From the NCBI GenBank assembly GCA_947044405.1, contig CAMRHE010000502.1, positions 620,001-684,000 on the forward strand: a stretch of 64,000 bases of DNA. Reading direction: 5' to 3'. The notes under the pieces are model-generated. The model did no database searches. It was not told the DNA's origin and saw only the letters and a program-made list of their open reading frames with translations. Each line of letters starts with the position of its first letter. Position 1 is the first letter of the stretch. The position numbers and the translations under genes are program-made. Of this stretch, positions 46,626-58,755 are shown piece after piece. The stretch comes from Leptodactylus fallax (lineage: Eukaryota > Chordata > Amphibia > Anura > Leptodactylidae).

Positions 46626-48344
46626 TATTACGGCTCCCTCTTTATAATCTACATGGTCCCTTACAGAGGATATTTATTGATTGTTAATAAACTCATTTCC
46701 CTTCTCTATATTGAGCTAATTCCCCTTCTAAACCCTGTTATATACAGTCTACGGAATAAAGAGATTCAGTCTTCTATCATGAATTCTCTGAGAGTCTCTG
46801 GTTAGAAAATTATAAAGATCAAAAACCTTTTTAAAGCTTTTGTATTTAACGTATCAAAAAAATTGTTACATTTTCAATGTATTTAACCAGAATATAATTA
46901 GAATTTTGTGACTAATTAAAAATGCATGTGAATTATAATTCTTTTTTTTTTAGTTTATAATAAACTAAATGCAGTTAAAGGAAAATATCAGATTTAATTT
47001 GTGTAAATCAGGTTTTTGCAATACATTTTATCACTATATAATAATAAGTTAGGATATAAACATATTTGAAGATATTATAGATGTGTTTCATTTAAATATG
47101 TTTCTCAAATAATAAATCTAGTGGTTTTCCATTCTATGATCATATGTGGACAGCTATAATGTATTGTTGGAGATGTAAATACTATCAGTGACTGATTATA
47201 GTAAGAATTGTCTACAGGACTGCACTACAGTGACTGATCTCTGGACCTGAGCAATATGATCACTGTGTGCCTTAATTTTCATAACTATATATAGTATATA
47301 TAACAATAACGTTCTTAGCACCTTAACACCTTCCCACACCATGATGTAATAACATGTCATGGAACTGTGTGTCTCAATGCACCATGAGGTTCTATTACTT
47401 CATGGTAATGTCACTCACTCAGAAGCTGACATCTGTCTGTAACAACCGCAACTGGAGCACCCTTAGATGCTGCAATCAATCATGATCACAACATCTAAGG
47501 GGTTGCCCTAACCTGATCAGCCCCCCTTCTGATTTGTTTTCAGCAGGCCAATGGCCTGTTCCGTGGCCCCAGGTCTGAGATCATTAGTTGCTGTCTTGAT
47601 CCTGCCTCCAGCAGGATCATTTAGTTAGGTCTGTCAGCCCATCAGCCCATCATCCCATCAGCCCATTATCCCATGCATACGAATAGGCTTATGGCTGTTA
47701 TACACTTCAACAGAGTATAAGAGCCATCAGAAGATCACTGGTTCATGTCCTTTATTGGGATAAAAAAATGTAAAAAAAAATCACCAGTGTTAAATGAATA
47801 AATAAATAGCACTCAATAAAATTACTTTTATCCCCTACACAGTATAAAAAATGTAAATACAAAAACCAAAGTATCAATAAAACGCACAGCTCATCCCATA
47901 GTAATTATGCCCTCTACTAAGAAGAGTTAAGTAAAAGGAAAACAATCTCAAATTGTAGAATTATAAACTGCTTTTTTTAATCTATATCATAAAGAAATTA
48001 AAATTAATATAAAGGAATCCTTCACAATGAATGTGATATCAAATAATAAAAAAACAAACATTTTTTTAATATTATGTACCATATTCTGCCAATATATTTT
48101 TTCTACTTTTTCCACAAGATAATAAGTCTTACGCTACCTTTGTATCTGAGCTGTTTTGTTGGTTCTTATGGTCTATCACAGGAGAGAAATGGATAAATTC
48201 TATGACTGACATGAACGGAGCTCAGAGGACCACTTTGACTATAATGGTGTCTTTTGGGTGTTTGTCGGATGTCTGTCGGATCTTCGGTGGATGAGCACCC
48301 GAGGCAGATATCAACTTATCATAACATAGCAAATTATAAGCACT

Positions 48345-48530
48345 TGCGGGAGGGCCCTCTATCTCACTGCAGTTGGTCACTGTTACCATTGTGTTTGTTT
48401 TGTATATTTTTTGTACCATATGTAAACCCTCTAATTTACAGCACCATGGAATTAATGGTGCTATATAAATAATAAATAAATAAATAAATAAATAAATATA
48501 ATAATAATAATAATAATAATAGTAACAAAA
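48345..48530 (+). mobile_element. 5'-truncated L2-like LINE tail
   Basis: gagggccctctatctcactg through caccatggaattaatggtgc matches the last part of the LINE at 54580-54700 and ends in (AAAT)n/(AAT)n. Only about 130 bp before the tail are present, a typical dead-on-arrival insertion. Unit 1 near 11430 lacks it. Confidence 0.75.
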
Positions 48531-48959
48531 ATGATGGTTGATAAAATGATGTGGGGAAAATGACAAAATAAATAAAGTCTATGATTGCTTACACGATAGG
48601 TGTTTTATACAATATGAACCTTTATTACCAACAATAAAAAAGAATCTTTCACCGCGTCCATCAACTCTAGTTCCTTTAACCCCTTCCTTACATACCCCAT
48701 AATACTGTGGCTCAGTGGGTAATGATCACTGCGTCTATTGACATGGTGGTCCAGTAAAGATGGCTGCTGTGGCACAGCACCCAATCACTTCCTATGTTTA
48801 CAAGTGGGTATATAGTAGTGCCACCCTCTGATATCTGTGTATGTACCAACCAACCAATCACAGCACAGAAGGGAGGTTCAAAGTAGCGGAACCCACCCTG
48901 TACCTCCTTATTCCAGTTATTGTTGCTGTACAGTTGGATATCCTCTATACCAGTGTCCT

Positions 48960-49205
48960 ACTCTAAAAAAAAAAACAAAAAACAGAAAGGCCTCCATAGG
49001 ACCCAGCGAGAGCAACCACTTGGACAAGTATAAAGACAAAAGGACTGTCCTTGTACTAAACACAATTTATACTAAAGCAGCGCCAATGTACGAGCCACCG
49101 ATACCATACCCTACTCCAGACTGTATCCTGGCCTACAATGCATACATATGTGGGGTAGATATTTCAGATAAAGTGCAATGCCATGTTTTTCCACAAAAGC
49201 ATAGT
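48960..49205 (+). pseudogene. piggyBac-like transposase fragment
   Basis: The frame contains KYKDKRTVLVLNTIYT, YPTPDCILAYN and GVDISDKVQ. These resemble the end of the piggyBac catalytic domain: a KDKR-V-L-ST segment, then YN and the GVD-SD motif with a conserved Asp. The piece is short, without termini. Unit 1 has the same start at 11940-11985, cut by a Tc1 fragment. The assignment is from motif memory. Confidence 0.55.
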
Positions 49206-50117
49206 GTCTCATTGATGTGATACAACAAAGCTAATGTCTTAATGATCTGTCTATTTGTATTTCTTGTAAATTATTAGCTTCCAAAAACTTTGGTTTCTTC
49301 TGTTCTGGTCCCTCAGGTGCTCTGCAAATGTAACATGGCGCCTGGAAACTATTTCATCAAAATCTGCCCTCCAAATACCGTTCTGTCCCTTTGGAGTCCC
49401 TCTGTATGCAGATAGAGCAGTTTACACCATGTGGGGTTTTCCGGTACTCCGGAGAAATTGTTTAACAAATTATACAGTATGTTCATTCTCTTCTTTAACC
49501 CCTTTTGAAAATGAAAAAAATTGGGGTTAAAATGATATTTAAATGGAAGAAATGTAATTTTTCACTTTCTTGCTCAATTCTGTGAAACACCTGTGAAATG
49601 CTCACTATATGCATTCATAAATTTCTTGATGGGTGTAGTGTCAAAAATGGGGGTCATTTGTAATGACTTTTTAGTGTACAGGCATCTCAGGGGCTTGGCA
49701 AATGCAACAAAAACTAGCAGTGATATGTTGACTATGTACATGTACGATGTTAAATTTAATAAAAACAGAATTTAAAACAAACAAAAACTGCCCTGCAAAA
49801 GCCAAAAAGCGTACATGTACCCATACAGCAGGTTATGACCACATATAGGGTATTGATGTATTTGGAGAAATTGTGTAACGGGCTGTGGGGTTCTTTTTCT
49901 CCTTTAGCCCCTTGTGAAAATTAAAATATTGCGGCTAAACTGATGTTTTACTGGAAAAAAAGTATTTTTTCACTTATACATCGCATTGGATATAAATTGC
50001 ATGAAAAACCTGTGAGGTATACTCACTATACCTTTTGATAAATTCCCAGAGGCATCTAGTTTCCAAAATGGGGTCAGTTTTGGTGGTTTGGGGGTACAAT
50101 TCAATATGCCCTTCAAA

Positions 50118-52030
50118 AATGGTGCTACTTCTGCAGCCTGCTATGTGCCCATATATCAGATTGCATCCATATGTGGCATATTTCAGTATGAGTTCATCCT
50201 TTCACCTATGGCAACTTTTGTTGAGAAACTTCTTACACCACTAATCAAACACACCAAGTCATTCCTGTTAGACACAGCCATGTTTTTGAACATGATACGA
50301 ATTATAGGGAACATCCCCCTTGTGCCATTTTGGTCACCTTTGACGTTGTCAGCTTGTACACCTCCATCCAACATATCAAAGGTGTACATGTCACTAGGAC
50401 ATTACTTGAGGACTCTGATGTGGTCCTAAGGTGATCTGTGCTCTAGCATGGCCCCACCCTATGCTAATGGGTACATGGCTTTTTTGATGAACATTTCATG
50501 TACCCAAATACAAATTTTGCAATACATTCACTAGTATGGAAACGTTACATAGATGACATGTTCTGCATATGGACAGGAGACTAGACATCGTTACAGGATT
50601 TCACGACATATATTAATGGTATTTGGCCGGAGTTGAAATTCACTCTCCATTTTGACCATAAGAACATCAGCTTCTTGGAAACACAGATTACTAAGAACAA
50701 TGATGGTAGCTTAACATCTGACCTTTACACAAAAGATACAGACAGGAACAACCTACTACACTTTGAAAGCTGTCACCCACCAGCCATGATTAGATCTCTC
50801 CCTAAATCTCAGTTTATTAGAATTTCTCGTATTGTTTACCAACCAGCATTGAAAAAAAAAAAAGATATGGAGAAATGAGGGAGAAATTTAAAAAAAGGGG
50901 CTACCTAGATAAGATTCTGGATAACTATTTGAACCAGATTCAGACTACAGACAGCAGACAACCTCCAACAACATTCAAAAAAAAAATCCCATTTGTACAT
51001 ACATTTCATTTGTTTTCATATAAGGTTTGCCAAATCATAAGAAGACATTGGCCCCTTCTAACAAAAGCTTATCCCAACATTCCTGAGTTTAGCACCCGCT
51101 TTCTACTGTGTTACAGACGTCCGAGGAATCTTAGGGACAGTTTGATGAAACGGATGTGGGATCCGACTCTAGGATACCACATCAACAATTCCTCCATACC
51201 CTCAAGGCAGGCACTTTTCCTTGCCTATCATACCATGCTCTAATGTACAAAAGGGCGACAGAATCTATCATCCCCGCACGAGACAGACTTTTACTGTCAG
51301 GGATTACCATACCTGCAATACGAATTTCGTGGTATCTGATAATATGCCCATGCGGTCTCGCATACGTTGGGGAAATTACCCAACGTGTGCGGGACCGCAT
51401 AAAACAACACAAGTCAAATATCCGTTGCAAAAATTTACTACTTCCCATTCCTGCCCATTTCATTCAAAACAATCATGCAATATCTCCAAGTTCAGTAACA
51501 TATCCCTATGCGAAGGAAATGGGGGAACCGTATCTTCACTCTCAAAAAACATGAGGCATATTGGATCCACACACTCCAGACATTGGAACCGCATGGCCTC
51601 AATAGGGACTATGACATAGCGGCAGTTATTTGAACTCTGTCATGACATTCTCTATGTAACTTTATGGTAGTTCCGTGATAAGTAGGGACGTGCATTCTTT
51701 TGTATTATTTTTTGTCTACCATAATGAGATTATCTATATTCTGGTTGAATAATCATCTTTCTTCCATTCTAGGCATGGTAACACCTCAACCTCAGACTCC
51801 ACGAGATTGGCATTCTCCAAATTTATATCCTTTCTCAGATATCTGTAGCCTTAATTTCTTTGACTATTTGTCTTCCATTTTTAAATTTTTTGACTCTTTA
51901 TTTTATTTATTTATTTATTCATTTTTTCATTATTCTTTACTTTTATTTTCATTATTTTTTATTTTTATTATCTTTATTTTTGTACACCCCCTAACCCCTG
52001 TATTTATTTATACATTAAAATAGAATACTA
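50118..52030 (+). mobile_element. Penelope-like retroelement with GIY-YIG domain
   Basis: A single retroelement piece in plus orientation, absent from unit 1 at the matching place (about 12975). RT motifs and a C-terminal GIY-YIG endonuclease are readable in several frames (50150-51640); the following 400 bp of T-rich DNA may be its 3' UTR. The N-terminal part is missing. Confidence 0.82.
50150..51640 (+). pseudogene. Penelope-type RT plus GIY-YIG endonuclease remnant
   Basis: RT motif A reads LVTFDVVSLYTSIQH (about 50332-50376) and motif C reads VWKRYIDDMFCIW (about 50540-50580), followed by SFLETQITKNNDGSL, LYTKDTDRNNLLHFESCHP and SQFIRISRIVY (50633-50850). The endonuclease part reads WYLIICPCGLAYVGEITQRV then RDRIKQHKSNI (about 51330-51420), the GIY-YIG module that distinguishes Penelope-like elements. 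Breaks: a frameshift in motif A, a TAG after the YIDD region, and changes near 50870, 51160 and 51480. It once copied RNA and cut target DNA; it cannot now. Confidence 0.85.
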
Positions 52031-52650
52031 TATCACTAACACTTAGGCCTTATATAGGCTGACAACATTTACAAGTCTCTACATTATATGTTTTTCACCG
52101 GATTGGTGATAAACATGCAGTATATATCACTAGACATTACCTCTCTGTTGTCCAGAGTCCCAGAGTGTCTAGCAGCCATAGCCTCCTTTCTCTCCACCCG
52201 CTTTCTCAAACTCAACATGGTGAAAACGGAGCTCATAATCTTCACCCCTCTTCACACGGCCCCCCTACCTGACCCATCTATCAAAGTTAATGGAACCACT
52301 TTCACCCCAGTCCCACAGGCCCGCTGCCTTGGGATAACCCTAGACTCTGACCTATCCTTCAAGCCACATATTCAAACCTTCAACACCTCCTGCCACCTTC
52401 AACTCAAGAACATTCATCGAGTCCGCTCCTTCCTCACCCCTGAAACTACAAAGATGCTAGTCCACACCCTCATAATCTCCTGCCTAGACTACTGTAACAC
52501 CCTTCTCCATGGCCTCCCGGCTAACACTCTCTTCTCCCACCAGTCCACCTTGAACTGTGCTGCTCTCTTAATACACCTCTCCCCCCGTTCTTCTTCTGCA
52601 GCTCCCCTCTGCCAATCCCTTCACTGGCTACCCGTTGCCCAGCGAATATA

Positions 52651-54274
52651 CAGTACAGACCAAAAGTTTGGACACACCTTCTCATTCCAAGAGTTTTCTG
52701 TATTTTACTATAAAAATTGTAGATTCACACTGAAGGCATCAAAACTATGAATTAACACGTGGAATTATATACTTAACAAAAAAGTGTGAAACAACTGAAA
52801 ATATGTCTTATATTCTAGGTTCTTCAAAGTAGCCACCTTTTGCTTTGATTACTGCTTTGCACACTCTTGGCATTCTCTTGATGAGCTTCAAGAGGTAGTC
52901 ACCTGAAATGGTTTTCACTTCACAGGTGTGCCCTGTCAGGTATAATAAGTGGGATTTCTTGCCTTATAAATGGGGTTGAGCCCAGCAGTTGTGTTGTTTA
53001 GAAGTCAGGTGGATACACAGCTGATAGTCCTATTGAATGGAGTGTTAGAATTTGTATTATGGCAAGAAAAAAGCAGCTAAGTAAAGAAAAACAAGTGGCC
53101 ATCATTACTTTAAGAAATGAAGGTCAGTCAGTCCGAAAAATTGGGAAAACTTTGAAAGTGTCCCCAAGTGCAGTGGCCAAAACCATCAAGCGCTACAAAG
53201 AAACTGGCTCACATGAGGACCGCCCCAGGAAAGGAAGACCAAGAGTCACCTCTGCTGCGGAGGATAAGTTCATCCGAGTCACCAGCCTCAGAAATCGCAG
53301 GTTAACAGCAGCTCAGATTAGAGACCAGGTCAATGCCACACACAGTTCTAGCAGCAGACACATCTCTACAACAACTGTTAAGAGGAGACTGTGTGCAGCA
53401 GGCCTTCATGGTAAAATAGCTGCTAGGAAACCACTGCTAAGGACAGGCAACAAGCAGAAGAGACTTATTTCGGCTAAAGAACACAAGGAATGGACATTAG
53501 ACATGTGGAAATCTGTGCTTTTGTCTGATGAGTCCAAATTTCAGATCTTTGGTTCCAACCACCGTGTCTTTGTGCGACGCAGAAAAGGTGAACGAATGGA
53601 CTCTACATGCCTGGTTCCCACCGTGAAGCATGGAGGAGGAGGTGTGATGGTGTGGGGGTGCTTTGCTGATGACACTGTTGGGGACTTATTCAAAATTGAA
53701 GGAATACTGAACCAGCATGGTTACCACAGCATCTTGCAGCAGCATGCTATTCCATCCGGTTTGCGTTTAGTTGGACCCTCATTTATTTTTCAACAGGACA
53801 ATGACCCCAAACACACCTCCAGACTGTGTAAGGGCTATTTGACCAAGAAGGAGAGTGATGGGGTGCTAAACCAGATGACCTGGCCTCCACAGTCACCAGA
53901 CCTGAACCCAATCGAGATGGTTTGGGGTGAACTGGACCGCAGAGTGAAGGCAAAAGGGCCAACAAGTGCTAAGCATCTCTGGGAACTCCTTCAAGACTGT
54001 TGGAAGACCATTTCAGGTGACTACCTCTTGAAGCTCATGAAGAGAATGCCAAGAGTGTGCAAAACAGTAATCAAAGCAAAAGGTGGCTACTTTGAAGAAC
54101 CTAGAATATAAGACATATTTTCAGTTGTTTCACACTTTTTTGTTAAGTATATAATTCCACATGTGTTAATTCATAGTTTTGATGCCTTCAGTGTGAATCT
54201 ACAATTTTTATAGTCATGAAAATACAGAAAACTCTTGGAATGAGAAGGTGTGTCCAAACTTTTGGTCTGTACTG
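52651..54274 (+). mobile_element. DD38E Tc1-like transposon, copy 2 (full length)
   Basis: 1624 bp, ends CAGTACAGACCAAAAGTTTG and its inverted partner, flanked by TA (52649-52650 and 54275-54276). The inverted repeats of about 205 bp reach into the transposase end. It is inserted in the L2-like LINE. It has intact ends and an open transposase frame, which makes it the most complete element fully inside this window. Confidence 0.94.
53059..54111 (+). CDS. DD38E Tc1-like transposase, open frame
   Basis: 350 codons, the usual Tc1 length. It starts MARKKQLSKEKQVAII. HTH DNA-binding domain at about residues 10-60 (GQSVRKIGKTLKVSPSAVAK), GRPR-like linker RKGRPRVTS, and second HTH ISTTTVKRRLCAAGLHGK. 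Catalytic triad: LLSDESKFQIFG (Asp), [11 protein letters not shown] (Asp) and [13 protein letters not shown] (Glu), with 38 residues between the last two (DD38E). That spacing fits the group described as Intruder. It excises and inserts DNA at TA sites. Two conserved Trp positions (WSDE, VWAKEH) are Leu and Ser here but Trp in copy 1, so activity is doubtful despite the open frame. Confidence 0.93.
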   Translation: MARKKQLSKEKQVAIITLRNEGQSVRKIGKTLKVSPSAVAKTIKRYKETGSHEDRPRKGRPRVTSAAEDKFIRVTSLRNRRLTAAQIRDQVNATHSSSSRHISTTTVKRRLCAAGLHGKIAARKPLLRTGNKQKRLISAKEHKEWTLDMWKSVLLSDESKFQIFGSNHRVFVRRRKGERMDSTCLVPTVKHGGGGVMVWGCFADDTVGDLFKIEGILNQHGYHSILQQHAIPSGLRLVGPSFIFQQDNDPKHTSRLCKGYLTKKESDGVLNQMTWPPQSPDLNPIEMVWGELDRRVKAKGPTSAKHLWELLQDCWKTISGDYLLKLMKRMPRVCKTVIKAKGGYFEEPRI

Positions 54275-54720
54275 TAGTTCAAACTAACGCTGACACACAA
54301 AGCCATCCACAACCTGTCCCTTCCATATATCCCACATGTAACCTCCAATCCTCCAAAGACCTCCTACTCCGCTCTGCTCTTATCCGCTCTTCACACAATC
54401 GTCTCCAAGACTTCTCCCGTGCATCCCCCATACTCTGGTAGGCCCTGAAGACTCACCTATCCAGGAAGGCTTACAACCCCCAATAACGCTACTGTCACCA
54501 TACCACCATCTGTACAGCCTCTACCCCCACCTTCTGTCTCTATTTCTCTTCCCTTATAGATTGTAAGCCCCTGCGGCCAGGGCCCTCTATCCCACTGTGT
54601 CAGTTGATCAATGTTAGTATTATATTTGTTTTGTATATCTTGTGTACTGTATGTAAACCCTCAAATGTAAAGCACCATGGAATTAATGGTACTATATAAA
54701 TAAACCATAATAATTTGCAG

Positions 54721-54989
54721 TCTGAAGTCTCTATAACGGCATATTTCAGTAGTAACATGTGGTTTCTCACTGTGTGAAGGAACATTTTTTGTGCTACATT
54801 TATATGAAAAAATATATAATTTTATAATTTCACAGGTCAATTCTGGGAAAGACATGTACAGTAAAAACACTAGCTCCTTTATAAATTCAATGAGGGGTCT
54901 AGTTTCAAATCAATACACTGTTCTGGCACCTCAGGGGTTCTGCTAAGGTAGCTGATTCATGCAAATGACAGCAAATCTACGCCATGAAT
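54721..54989. other. Intergenic DNA, return to array sequence
   Basis: After the LINE tail, about 145 bp of unassigned AT-rich DNA; from about 54868 (aacactagctcctttataaa) the sequence again matches unit 1 (from about 12983). No gene. Confidence 0.6.
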
Positions 54990-57540
54990 CAATGTGTGCT
55001 GTCATAGTACTCCAACAGTTCAATGGTCATTATAAAGATGAATGGAAAAGCAGGCATCCTTGTCGCTTGCCATTGTGAATATCAAGGCTTTCAGAGAGGA
55101 GGCCGTTCGTGAGGACTCTGGCTCAGGGGGAAGAGTATAAATTCCCATTTTGTCTAACAAGGCAAAAGCAAAAGTCCAGTCGATGCGGTCAAACACCTTT
55201 TCAGCATCCAAAACAACTAACAGGGACCTGGCAGCCTTTAACAAACCCCACCTGATCTACTCCAATTAGGGTAGGTAAAATCGGGGCCAGACAGGCTGCT
55301 AGTATCTTGGTGTAGATCTTTATGTCAGAATTCAATAGTGAAAGTGGCTGAAAATTTTACTGGTTCCGATAGGGTAATGATTAGTGCTGCGAGGGACTCC
55401 TTCGGGAGGGGCAACCCAGACATGGCCTGTTTGAAGAAGTTCAATAAGTGGGGAGAAATGATATGCTAGAAATGCAAGATGTATTCATTGGAGAATCCAT
55501 TTGGATCAGGGATTTGCCTTTAGGGAGAGTTTAGAGAGTCTTCTGGAGTTCTGTAAGAGTAATAGGATTGTTCAGAGGGAATAGGTGGCCTTTCGATAGT
55601 GTTGGAAGTTGCAAGTGAGCTAGGAAGTCAGAGATTAAGTCTGAATGGTTCAGAGGTAGAGGAGATTGTTCATGCAGATTGTAAAGTTGAGCGGAGTATG
55701 TCCTGAAGGATTCAGTCCTTGAGGTCCCTCAGTTTGCTGCCTGTAGAGGAATGTTTACTATATGGGACCTTGGATTTTATAGCTCTAACTTTTAATTGTT
55801 ATGCTAGAAGTTTGTCAGCCTTATTACTTTGGGAGTAGTATTTACCTTCAGATTTTTTCAGTGTTTTCTCATAATTTGGACATAGAGGAAACGTAACTTG
55901 TGTTTCATCTGGAAGATTTGGACAATGAGTACATGGGAAGATTGCGTCTTGTTTGTGTTTTCCAAGTAAGTTAAGTGGGAGAGAGTGTTATCAATTTCTT
56001 TTTGGTAGGTTTTCCTGTCTCTCTGAGCCAGTTTAATCAGGCTTACTCAGATGAATGTCTTATGTGCATTCCATAGGGTGTAATAGTCGGAAGCAGAGGG
56101 CGAGTTAATGGCGAAAAATTCCTTAAGATTCTTCTCTATCTCAGGTTTATATGTGGAGTGGCTTAAGATGAAGGTGTTATTTCTCCATATTTTTGAAGTC
56201 GATATTGGAAGTGACTCCTCTACTTCAAGAGTAATGGCTGCGTGGAAAGCAAGGGAATGCTGATGAGGTGCATAGATATTAACAACGGTGTAAGGGGAGT
56301 TGTTGATGAGGCACACCATGATGATACTTCTGACTTGAGGATCTGTGTTGTGGTCAAGTAAATAAAAGCAGTATGAGCACTCCTCTTTTCTTCTTGGTAT
56401 GATGATCATGAAGAGTTATTGGAAAGAAGGGGTTTCTAACTGTGAAGGGATCAGTTTGTAATAGATGGGTCTTTCGAACGCACAGGACATCGGTCTGAAG
56501 AGATAGGGTTTCCTTCCAAAAGAAGGGCCCTTTTTTTGAGAGCTATGCAAGCCCTGGGCATTAATGGAGGTAGATTTAATCACCACAGCACAGATATGAG
56601 GCTTCTATACTGAGTTATGTAAGAAGAAGGGTAGTAGAGTACCCAAGGGGCGGTGTCTGCTCTAGAGGCAAGGAGGACGGTTGCCCACATCTTGTGGAAG
56701 GCATACAGGGATGTTCCAGGAGAGTAATAGATCTCTGCCTTCGTCACCATGTAAACTCTATGAAGAATGCCATTTTGGTGATTAGAAGCTAGACTGGGAA
56801 CCCCCATCTGTAGATAATCCTGTGTTTTCAAAGTGGTTACAGGCGTTAGTTCGCGCTGGAGTCGCAGGATAGTCACTGAAAGGTCGGTGTAGAGTTGTAC
56901 ATCACAGAATCTGGAGTGCCAGGATTTTTGCTTCTGGGCTAGTAGCATGACCTGTTCTTTCATGTAAAAAAGTGGAATCTGACGACAACATCCCTAGGAG
57001 TATTGTCACCAACATGAATGATCTGGGACAGCGTCGGTCATCTAGTTCCCAGAGTCCATTACATTGGTGGGGGGAATGGGGGAGGCAGTTCAGTAGGGCT
57101 CAGAGTGGTGTGGCCATTTTCAGCATCTCTTCTGCGGTCATATTTGAAGTAATTGGTCAGATTATTGTCTGGTCACTGGAGTAATTTTTTGTGCAGGGAC
57201 CCCAAAGAGTTGTACACCATCCTCCGTGGCCTCTTTGGGAGTGCAGGCAGTCTGTTAAGAGATGAGTAGCAGCAGTCTCCAGAAGCAAGATGGCGGTGTC
57301 TCAAGTAGATGGTGAAGGCCTCAATCCATACATGTAGGCCGCCTAAAGGCTACAAAAGTGGAATTTTGCCTTTGATAAGTGTAGTGGGGCATACGGGGAA
57401 GTCCCGGGGCAGACTGGTGTAAGAATATCGCAGGATGGTAGATATTTGTGTTAGGTTAGAGGTATCAGGCAGAGGAGAGCCAGACTAAACGTCCTCACAC
57501 TGTACCAGCAAGTCACGCCCCTTTAACTTATGGAGATTTC
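54990..57540 (-). mobile_element. L1-like LINE, degenerate, copy 2
   Basis: Sister of the copy at 13100-16320 on the minus strand, with several internal deletions. RT piece [20 protein letters not shown] (about 55200), endonuclease pieces HAAITLEVEESLPISTSKIW and VNIYAPHQHSLAF fused by a deletion (56047-56409), and an ORF1-type piece QKSWHSRFCDVQLYTDLSVT (56580-56963) that resembles the L1 ORF1 C-terminal domain. It is full of stops. It was copied with the array rather than inserted twice. Confidence 0.83.
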
Positions 57541-58755
57541 TAAAACAGAAGCAATTCAAAGGCCCTTCACAACTAAAATTAGATTCTTGAAAAATGGAAT
57601 TTGGAAAGGTTCTTAAATTTGGAAAATTGTTGTTGGACTTTTAAGCCTTAAAATGTCAAAAAAAGAATTGGATGTTCAAAGTTTGATGCCAACATAAATC
57701 AGGGATATGGTAAATTTTATCTATCAAGTCATATGGGTGGTATCATTATCAGTTTGTAAAGAAGATAATTTCAAAATTTTTAAATTGAATATTTTTACCA
57801 ATATTTCCTGATTTTTCTTTTGGAAAATTGAGCTCGGTCAGAAAGACTAAACCTGGCTGCAGCAGTAAGGGGATCATAGGCTCCAATCCACTGATTCAGG
57901 CACATTTTGAATTTTTTTTTTCTACCTACCCCCTCATTTTGGTGCCTGATATGTATAATTATGTCTAATGCCAAGTAAGTGGTGTGAGGAAGGGACAAGC
58001 AAGGGGGGGGGGGGGTGATTCAGACTCCATTCAAGTTGGACCATGTATGAGTCGTGTCGCGTTGGTTGCCTGATACCACCCACTTGACATTAGTAAGTTA
58101 GTTATTTAGCATATCAGGCACAAAAACTAACTGCAGTGATTGCTCAGGAATGGTGGGAGCTAGAGAAAAAATGCTCACTGTGCTGGAATCAGTGGAGCGA
58201 AATCTATTTACACATGCAAAGAGTCCAAATTGGTGGAGGTGGAGAAAATTCTTCTTCAAGTATTATATTTGCTGCTAAACTACAGCAGATAAATAAACCT
58301 GGTACATATTTATCGGATTTATTATTATGTTCTACTCAATAATTCCAGACATCACCTGAAACTTATTATTTTTCATCTCTAATTTTCAATGTCTTCGGAG
58401 ACAATTTTTCTCCAATCTAATGGACTATTATCTCTAATTGTCCATCCTGCAGGGATTTCAGGTTTACATATATACAGGGCAGAATTTTCTAAGTCATTTT
58501 TATTTTCAAAGGAAACCAGTTCACACCTTTCTGCAGAAAATATTCTCTTCAGAAGCATTAACCCTTGATGCAAGTCTGTCTTTGAAGTGCACTGGAATTA
58601 GAAGTAAGACTGACATTACCTGAAGACAAATACAAAAAATCTTTAAAAAACTAATACAATTCTCAATCCATCTAAGACTAATTTATCATAAATCAAGTTC
58701 ATCAATGTTTCTTCTTGGTAACGCTTTACAAGACTTCTTCATATAACGTCTAGAG
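57541..58755 (+). other. 5' flank of OR-F
   Basis: It matches the flanks of OR-B and OR-D. Hairpin at 57937-58125, a G run at 58003-58016, and the conserved OR upstream block at 58370-58470. No gene. Confidence 0.75.
58370..58470 (+). promoter_or_regulatory. Conserved block upstream of OR-F (candidate)
   Basis: It has ttttcaatgtcttcgg, ctctaattgtccatcctgca and gggatttcagg, as before the other five copies, and ends about 290 bp before the ATG. The function is inferred from conservation only. Confidence 0.35.

Larger units (their letters stand above)
44315..46805 (+). pseudogene. Olfactory receptor pseudogene OR-E
   Basis: The N-terminal 235 codons are open (44315-45022): MKVDDVNSTTFTGFLILGFP, MSYDRYLAISEPLHY (Cys of AIC changed to Ser), and CDLDFCGSNIINHFF. 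A TGA at 45020-45022 replaces Arg in SGRQK, the same change as in OR-A. At 45071 the gene is split by a DD37E Tc1-like element. The C-terminal part resumes at 46626 and ends LNPVIYSLRNKEIQ...RVSG at 46805. Removing the element would leave the gene continuous but still with the stop. It is paired with OR-F downstream. Confidence 0.95.
46806..50117. other. 3' flank of OR-E, intergenic DNA of unit 3
   Basis: It corresponds to 8245-13000 of unit 1 without the Tc1 insertions. It contains the dispersed repeat (47310-47900), a LINE tail (48345-48530), a piggyBac fragment (48960-49205) and the tagtttccaaaatggg repeat near 50060. A run of cccatcagcccat units lies near 47638-47675. No host gene is seen. 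Confidence 0.7.
52080..54720 (+). mobile_element. L2-like LINE 3' part, split by DD38E element
   Basis: 52090-52650 codes for the RT thumb and C-terminal part: SFLSTRFLKLNMVKTELIIF, RCLGITLDSDLSFKPHI, LIISCLDYCNTLLHGLPA and LHWLPVAQRI. After the DD38E element (52651-54274) it resumes with FKLTLTHKAIHNL-like codons and the 3' UTR, ending caccatggaattaatggtac and a short A-rich tail near 54710. The 5' part is missing. Apart from the insertion the frame at 52088-52650 is open. Confidence 0.82.

Noticed and set aside
52088..52750. Host gene of 220 codons
   Set aside because: It is the C-terminal part of an L2-like RT reading on into the DD38E inverted repeat.
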